Source: Mactra quadrangularis
Taxonomy: Eukaryota > Mollusca > Bivalvia > Venerida > Mactridae
NCBI GenBank assembly: GCA_025267735.1
Contig: CM046301.1
Span: 53,587,872 to 53,651,871 of the forward strand
DNA: 64,000 nucleotides
Direction: 5' to 3'
Within the stretch, counting starts at the first letter, position 1, and each line of letters opens with the position of its first letter. The translations under genes and the position numbers were made by a program. The notes beneath the pieces are model-generated. The model was not told where the DNA came from. It was given only the letters and a program-made list of their open reading frames with translations, and searched no databases. Shown here in pieces: positions 57,226-64,000 of the stretch.

Positions 57226-57840
57226 TACGAGGGGTGATTGATAAATTCGCGGAATTCCCTTCTAAAATATTTACCCTTTGGTCAAACCACATCAAAACTC
57301 AAATAAGTGTAAAATAATTCATTTGCGTTTTCAAAATCATATTAGTGAACAGATTATCAATATGTAGAATAATTAAATGGTATCCATAGCAACCCCTGTT
57401 TGGTCACTTGAAGCGCGGTATTTTTTCACCTATTTTGAAATTATTAAACATGGTATTACGCACTCAATTTGGTACAAATTATGCACCAACATTAATTACA
57501 CTAGTGAGCCGTCTGGAACTCATTTCCTGAAAGTTTCATGAAATTGTTTTGAATGGTTATTGCATATCAGAGATTTTAGAGTCATGGCTTCGAAACAACG
57601 AATACGTCAACAAATGATTTTTAGTTGGGCGCAGTCATAAATTGGTGTGTTTGACTCAATTTGTCACCTGCAGATACGCTTAAACAAATTAAAACTGCTA
57701 GTACATTACCAACATGTGAAAAACAATTGTCTACAAATGGCATCAGAGGTTCGTATATGTTCTGTTGTTTTTGTACCAAAAGTATTTCATGTGCAAATCA
57801 GTAAGCCATTGACGCTTGTTGTTGTTTTTTTAAACTAAAC
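57226..57840 (+). mobile_element. Mariner-like transposon, 5' part only
   Basis: The TA target is followed by a mariner-type terminal repeat (cgaggggtgattgataaatt, 57228). An ATG at 57584 starts MASKQRIRQQMIFSWAQS before a stop. Further on, DTLKQIKTAS and, in another frame, VYKWHQRFV (57729-57755) match the helix-turn-helix part of mariner transposases. The catalytic DDD/DDE part and the right terminal repeat are missing; unit homology resumes near 57900. It is dead. Confidence 0.75.
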
Positions 57841-57897
57841 ATGAAAAAAAACTTCATAATTGTATTACAAAGGCATTTTTAAAGTACTTCTTGTGCA

Positions 57898-57968
57898 TCA
57901 ATCTTTCCTTTTCTGAGGATTAGTTAATGGGGATTTTGCGAGCTCGGGAAGCGTTTCACTAAAACTCC
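57898..57968 (-). pseudogene. Short conserved frame, S2 unit 2 (candidate terminal exon)
   Basis: Minus strand: acceptor-like TTTTGTTATTGTCATTAG then GSFSETLPELAKSPLTNPQK and RKD-stop. Paralogue of 49093-49030. A neighbouring short frame (58133-58065) has VIRENYAHEYHVLDSKPK-stop, again with R-x4-H; in unit 1 it reads IIKVNYAHECHILDSKPK. Confidence 0.3.
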
Positions 57969-58340
57969 CTAATGACAATAACAAAATGAGTTTTATGTGC
58001 TAGACAATTATTTTGTAAAAAAAATAAAGGACGTTAACTTTTCGTGACTCATTAAAATCTTTTATCATTTTGGTTTTGAATCAAGGACATGATACTCGTG
58101 GGCATAGTTTTCCCTGATCACCCAAAGAAGAAATCATTCATTGGAAAATGAGTTATTTCATTACAGTTGCATGATTATGCAAATTCAGTCAAACAATAAC
58201 AAAGCTGTATGATCATTAGTACTGTGATCATTATTATCATCTTGCATGTTTCTTGAACGTCTGTCCATTCATTTATACTTCTCACTCAAATATTTTTTAA
58301 TTGAGATACACATCTAATGTGCGCTTCACAAACTCCATAT

Positions 58341-58767
58341 AAGGGCTGTGGATCGTTAAGCAAGTGGCGATCCGTTCAGAACCACTAATCATTCGTAGCG
58401 ATTCACGAATCGAACCACGAATCACTCGTTAATGAAGAAGCATACAGAACGTATGTAATAACAAAAATAATTGAAGAATAACAGAAGCTTTTATTAAATG
58501 GAAAACCATGTACTCCAAACATTTCTATTACCAGGCATTTTCAGTGTTACCATTTTTGTTTAAATGTGTATCAAACGAAATTTTGAATTAAATTAAATAT
58601 CATTTGTGGTGCGGTTCGTTTCAAGTGGTAATTAAGCTGAAAATGTTCTTTCGTTATTTCCAAAAAATAGATCGCGATCCGACGATTTCGGACGTGACGA
58701 ATATTCGTACTCGATTTTCTGGTCGGGATCGCGAATATCCGAGTACTCGGATACTCGCAGCAGCTCT
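58341..58767. mobile_element. Non-autonomous hAT-like element, 427 bp, clean empty site in paralogue
   Basis: The 8-bp direct repeat ctccatat (58333-58340 and 58769-58776; the shared word is 9 bp, actccatat) flanks the element, as expected for hAT transposons. The ends read aagggctg and, inverted, tagagctg. The inside carries palindromic 'gattcacgaatcg' and 'gagtactcggatactcg' words and no transposase. S2 unit 1 (near 49451) has a single 'cctcatat' with continuous flanks, the pre-insertion state. The frame at 58604-58873 crossing the element is incidental. Confidence 0.75.
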
Positions 58768-58829
58768 ACTCCATATTGATATTGAGAAGTTTATCGTAAG
58801 TAATATTTGCAAGCAGTTGATAAATTACA

Positions 58830-60600
58830 TATGTTATGCATATTTACGCACGTTTTGTATATGGTACATGTAAACAGAATCTCAGCATTGTAAGGATTCC
58901 TTCATCTCTAAAGCTGACTGAACATTGTAGGCATGATGGCATTCCAGGAGAATTTAGATTTGTTTGTTTGTTTGGGTTTTACGGCGCACCAACACAAAAA
59001 GGTCATATCGCGCCGAAGAGAAGTTAGATGTTTACACTTTACATGTAGTATTTTCTGTTATGGTGATTTGTCCTCTTTACAATTATATGCGTTTGAAATA
59101 GACGTTCTTAATGTAAATACATTAAGACTTCAAATTCATTTATGGTTAAATAAAATGTTCTTACGTTCTTAGTTTGACTTAAGTGACATTATTCGTAAAC
59201 TGGCCACATTACTCTTACCATACTTTGAAAAAACAAACAAAATATTTGTATCTGTTGATTGACGTATTGTACATATATATAATGAAAAATTATATCTTTT
59301 ATTTAGGTAATATACACTTTTATTTTGCATTCTATTTGTCAGCATAACAGCATATAAAAATGGTAAGTCTGCTCTTGAACTATACATATTTGGTATTGTG
59401 CATCGTATATGTATGATTGTTTGAATGAGCCGAAGGTCTTAAATAGCACAATGAACTCGTAGAAATGGTTCAAACGTCGATATCGATAAAACATTTTGTA
59501 TCACAACATTAAACAGAACAAAACTGTTATACTAGTTTGAGACTGGTATGTCAAACGCATTTTTGTCTAATAACTAAGACGAGAATTATACAAGGCGTAG
59601 AGTCAGGTGCGGAACAAAGAGAAAAGAACAACAACTATGACTGCTAATATAAAACGTTAACCTTTAGGAAATTTCTTCTTAACGCATCACAGGATGTTAT
59701 AGAAGCAACATTTTGTGGCGTAGCGGGATGCTACAGTTTGGTACGTTGTCAACTAGTGTGAAGTTTAGTCTTTGGTTCACAACAGCAGCGTTAGTACTAA
59801 GAATATAGTTCATAACAACACCAGATTGTATGTGACTTTGATAAGGTTTCGTGCTCGTTATTGTTATAAACATACTTAAAAAGTTCTAAATCTAATATTA
59901 TGATAAAGTGAAGCCCAGATTCAAAGCAATGTTCTTAACTCCCATGTTCTTAACTCTCTTCTTAACGCCCAAAGGCGCCCGAACTAACTTAATGATTATT
60001 TATCATAAGCCACATGTTTCTACTATGGCTTCCAAAAGTTAACATTATAGTAAATGTATATTATCTCCCACCTTGACCATCTGTCAAATGCATGTATGTG
60101 CACTAGATATATCTTATATAATTAGTTATACAAATTTAGTAACGGTCATTATGCAATACATTATAGTAGTGTTTAGTAAGTTAAAACCAACCTTATATTG
60201 TCAATTAAGGCGAGTCTTACGTTATATAATCTTTGTTTGTGTTAATAACATAATAGGGTGCACTGAGTAACCTTTAATACTCATGCAATGGCAATAATGC
60301 TATTAAAGACTGGCAGTGATGTTCCAAATTAAGCATATGCAAAGGCCAACTACTAAATCCTATACGATCAATTGGAGTAAACAGTTATGAGTTGATAATC
60401 AAAATCTAATTGTCGAGAATTTTAAATTTGTTGATCGTAGAGACGAGTCTCAGACTAAAAGGTGCTTTGAAAAGTTTGGAAATGTGATTCTTGACTTTGA
60501 ATACAATTTTATATATTAAAACTGAGCATCAAGTAAACAAAATTATGACTTAGCTAGTATTGGTCTCGGTTTGGCAAAATTAGTTGTTTCTCTGCAAGTA
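58830..60600. other. S2 unit 2, non-coding part, nothing recognised
   Basis: Diverged counterpart of 49480-51390. Several 60-80-codon frames occur without motif or splice context. Confidence 0.3.
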
Positions 60601-61039
60601 TTAAATGATCCGCATTGTATTTGTATTTAGCAAATTTTCCATCAAATTAATTATAGAGTGTGGCTGTAATACTGAAAAGTTTAAGCTGTAAATTTATGGA
60701 GATTCCACGTGAATAGAAACTGTTATCATCCGAACAGTAATAAAATATGCGAAATTAAGCTAAATTGACGTATTGTTCTGACAAATTAGAATCTGAGACT
60801 AGGCAGGAGTAATCCTATAATTACTGTAGTTAATTTATGTTTGTGTCAAGTACAGACACGTTTTGTCTTACAAATGAAAATATTATACCATTTTACTCAT
60901 CAGTTGAATCAATTACTTTGATTAGAATTCAAAATAATTGTCTGCATATGACTGTTTGTATGCATTTAATATATTACTTTTAAGTTTCGATCGATTCATA
61001 GAATTTATGGGTATTCAATATAGTTCTACAAGTAAGTAA

Positions 61040-61285
61040 TGGCAGCACACTTACCTATAGATATAATTTACACTGCAAATAACAATCTCAGAAACCACAG
61101 TAAGCACTTGACACCAAAAAGGATGACGGAACGTCTGGTCTCTTCGATGTCGGGGTAAGTACTGCACCGAAACGGGGTTCACACGCTTCCCGCATGGAGT
61201 CTTCTCAAAGGCTAAAAACCGGTTCAGTCCGTACCTCACGGGAGATCACTCTTGGGAACTGGCAATTCCCACAGATTATTTAATA
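61040..61285 (-). other. GC-richer insertion in S2 unit 2 with a consensus splice donor
   Basis: No counterpart in unit 1 (near 53540). On the minus strand it starts with the small hairpin tgggaa-ttgccag-ttccca, has a 62-codon frame (61239-61051, MRYGLNRFLAFEKTPCGKR at its start), and the frame ends at TCTATAG/GTAAGTG, a perfect 5' splice site. Base composition differs from the surroundings. It may be a retrocopied or transposed exon, or part of a structured-RNA-bearing repeat. Not recognised. Confidence 0.35.
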
Positions 61286-62126
61286 GCGGCTATGGATATT
61301 TATCAATGTTAATAATTTAACACAATGACCACTTAAACGAGTTTGTCTCGCCAAAAAACTATTAGTTTACTATACATGTATATGATGCAGTAGTTAACTG
61401 CGTTTGACCGTTATGAGAATAAATCTGCTAGTCATCAATGGCGTTTTGCTCAACATCAACACTATTTGATGGTTTATAAAGTTGTGGTGTGACTATCATA
61501 ATAAAACGTTGCACGTAAATAATTCTAATATCGTTCACTTGAAAATAATATAATTTAAAAAAAAAAAGATTTCGGTTCTCTGTCCAAAGTTTAATAATAT
61601 ACATCTATGTATCAGAGATGTAAACGAGACGGTCATAGTGCATTTTGCCAATAAAAAGAAAAGTTATGTCCGGGTCGGCATTGATAATACTTTGTCAAAT
61701 CGGTATATGTTTATTGGTAAAACACATCACTTGCTAATATCAACTTTACATTTGTTGTAATGATGAAGATTTTTTATATTAGTATAAAAGCAATTTCCTT
61801 ATTTCGAGATCTCTAGACGCTTACTTGCGTCATAGTATACTGGAGACGTTTTCAGAAATTGTAAAAGTTATATTTGATATTTTAATATTGAACAGTCTGA
61901 GCGCCAGAAAATGTTATTGTATTTACATTTCCATCTAATTATATCGTCATATAGGCATATAGCCTTTAATTAGAACTTGCAAGCGCAATGCTTGGGCAAT
62001 AGTTTGCTATAAAAACGACTGGATTGATACAAACAATAATTTTGCGACTGTTTGTACATTATAAAGCTAGGATTACCATATCTCAGAAATTCCTTTTATT
62101 CGAATGACTGATTCTTAAAATGTTTA

Positions 62127-62420
62127 AGCCGCTCGGCTAGCTCAGTTGGTAGCAACGCAAGTCTACTGATCGAGGGGTCGTGGGTTCGATTCCCGGGTGG
62201 GGCATACTTTCGTTGAGCTTGGTCATGAAATTATTTCTACGATCATTGTCCCTCCTACCAATGATTCTTATTCATGTAGGGAAGTTGTCAGTCACTGAAA
62301 AAAGTATGCGCTTTGTTATTGGTTAACAGCTAAATCCAGAGATTTAGCCTTCCTAGGAACAGTGTGTAGGTTGACTAACCACCGTTATATGACCTATACA
62401 ATGTGTTGCTACGCCGTTAA
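62127..62420 (+). mobile_element. SINE family 2, best-preserved copy
   Basis: The tRNA-derived head has perfect pol III boxes: A box tagctcagttgg and B box GGTTCGATTCC (near 62184). The body and tail (acgccgttaaacccaac) match the copies at 29523 and 37588. An A-rich tail follows. No convincing target-site duplication was found, perhaps because the right flank is altered. Confidence 0.85.
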
Positions 62421-62900
62421 ACCCAACAAAAACAAAACAAACAAAAATATGATGTCTTAGACATTACATATCTACAGTAATAAACTGTCTTATGATGCAA
62501 GTTAATACTTTATAACAAATTACCTGTCGCTGGTATTTTTGCTTTGAAACTTAATGTTCATAGAAAGTTCGACAAAGCGTGCCCATGCAACTTACACATG
62601 TTTTCCTTACTGGTGTTCCCATGATGGATTAAATGCATAAAATTATCTTCAATTTAAACAAACAACAACAAAATCAACTAGTATTTGACAAAGAGATATT
62701 GATTCCCTGTTGATAAATTAGTTTTTTCACCGAGCTGATTCTACATTTGGTATTTATTCCGAGACTGACGATAGAAAACAACAAATTTGCAAATCTAGAG
62801 TTATGGAAAAGATAACTCTAAAATTGACAATACAAATGGCATCATGCGACTATTGACGTATGCTGAGTTTTCAATCATAGAATTTGAAAATGCAATCTCA

Positions 62901-64000
62901 AAACAAGACCACTTGACACTCAACAAATATTTAGCAAATAGAAACATCATTTCCTTAGTAAATCATACTGAGAAGAAAACTCACTTCATAATTATGTAAC
63001 CAAGTTGTTAACGGCAACAATAAACTAATAACAGGAATAAACACACCAACCGACAGTTATTAGTCTATATGTGCAACCAGTTGACCAACAACTATCCGTC
63101 GAAATTTGTAACTATTCGGTCATCAACGTCGCACTTAACCAGAAAACTGATTCAACATATCAATCAATAGTCATGCGTACAATGTGCTATCATGTTACCA
63201 AAGCCATTGTATTGTAGTTACAAACTTAACATATTAATTTATAGTAACCAATCAAATGTTTAGCAAGTTAGCCACGATAGACCAAGCTTGCAAGACATAG
63301 AATATTAACCTGATGGAAACCGTCATCAATTATTACTATAAAGCCACGAGCGTTGCATTTTTAATGCAAGACTTAACATAATTACCAATATCAGTCCGAT
63401 GCGTTACCATTTGACCAAGATCATAGCGCTTAGCAAGACTTGACATTTTTACCTCGATTGTCGCACTTTTATTGTAGAACTGACCTTTTTAAATGTTTAT
63501 TCAGCCTACCTACTTTTGTATATAATTTTATTATAATCGTTATGTAAAATCCAATAATGGTTACGTTTTACATAAAAGATCAATACATAAAAAACTACTT
63601 TAACACTATTTTATGATAAGAATTCCCACATTGTTTTAACTTGCGTCACAAAAGAACCGTTACGTACATGTATCAAGAAACAAATTTAAGACAATTCAAT
63701 ACACTTATTTTTAGAAATGGTCAGTTCTACTTTTTCTCCAATTACATCAATACTTGTAACTGTAACTTATGTTTGTCGTTTAACTGTAATTTGTTAAATT
63801 CCCCCATTGTAAACGCTAAAGTACTCGGCAAAAAAACTTTGTATGATTATACACATCACATCTAAATGCCTTAAACTATTATTGTATGCTCCTTGTAAAA
63901 GTCCTTTACAGACACAAAATTACTAACAGAAAATCCTTGCGCAATGGACATTACAATATAAAGGTTGACAAATATACGTTTACAATATTTACGATTAGCT
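62901..64000. other. Intergenic stretch, nothing recognised
   Basis: Beyond the end of S2. A 74-codon plus-strand frame at 63641-63865 is asparagine- and threonine-rich with no motif. Confidence 0.35.

Larger units (their letters stand above)
56607..62900. repeat. Segmental duplication S2, unit 2
   Basis: Starts at 'cgtagatcagtgttactatc' immediately after unit 1 and ends near 'tgctgagttttcaatcatag', the same sequence that ends unit 1 (56560-56580). Tandem head-to-tail arrangement. It carries a mariner remnant, a hAT-like element, a GC-richer insertion and a SINE that unit 1 lacks. Confidence 0.85.

Noticed and set aside
58604..58873. 89-codon ORF
   Set aside because: It crosses the right boundary of the hAT-like element into its target, so it cannot be a conserved gene.
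62127..62205. Functional tRNA gene at the head of SINE family 2
   Set aside because: Boxes are perfect, but the cloverleaf is incomplete and the element continues into the SINE body and tail found at other sites.

Overview
The window looks like AT-rich intergenic DNA from an invertebrate animal, most likely a mollusc and probably a bivalve. The reasons are the absence of dense long ORFs, several tRNA-derived SINE families, decayed non-LTR retrotransposons, a mariner remnant, many small foldback/MITE-like elements, and SINE tails of the 'acggcgttaaaccc' type. The taxon is an inference. I see no intact, recognisable host protein-coding gene, no functional tRNA or rRNA gene and no CRISPR array.

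Layout. 1-2761: unique-looking AT-rich DNA with one foldback element. 2762-4365: minisatellite of about 20 monomers (70-95 bp), each carrying a short hairpin. 4450-5640: minus-strand retroelement remnant (gag-like stretch, CCHC zinc knuckle, possible spliced leader). 5816-15700: four tandem copies of a 2622-bp unit; the first three are nearly identical and the fourth becomes diverged near 15083. 15848-21660: cluster of foldback repeats, including two 525-bp tandem copies with long hairpins, a perfect 38-bp-arm palindrome, three CRE palindromes at 13-bp spacing, a chain of short hairpins and a G-rich array. 21994-25700: one SINE, one inverted repeat, otherwise plain. 26180-44220: old tandem segmental duplication of alternating blocks 'Y' and 'X', about 9 kb per full unit. 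47859-62900: second segmental duplication (S2), two units, starting directly at the edge of a 142-bp palindromic element. 62900-64000: no feature found.

The two duplicated regions hold several short conserved reading frames that begin or end at good splice-site-like sequences, mostly on the minus strand. Some copies have stops or frameshifts. They are best read as exons of a decaying, unrecognised gene family. One of them exists in both orientations (X minus, Y plus) and has an R-N-x-x-A-H motif resembling the HEPN R-x4-6-H signature; that reading is tentative.

The duplicated blocks also act as a natural before/after record of transposition. A CR1/Jockey-type LINE, a second LINE, two SINEs, a hAT-like element, a 153-bp MITE and a nested insertion with TTAA-flanked inverted repeats are each present in one paralogous block and absent from another, so boundaries and target-site duplications can be read from the sequence.
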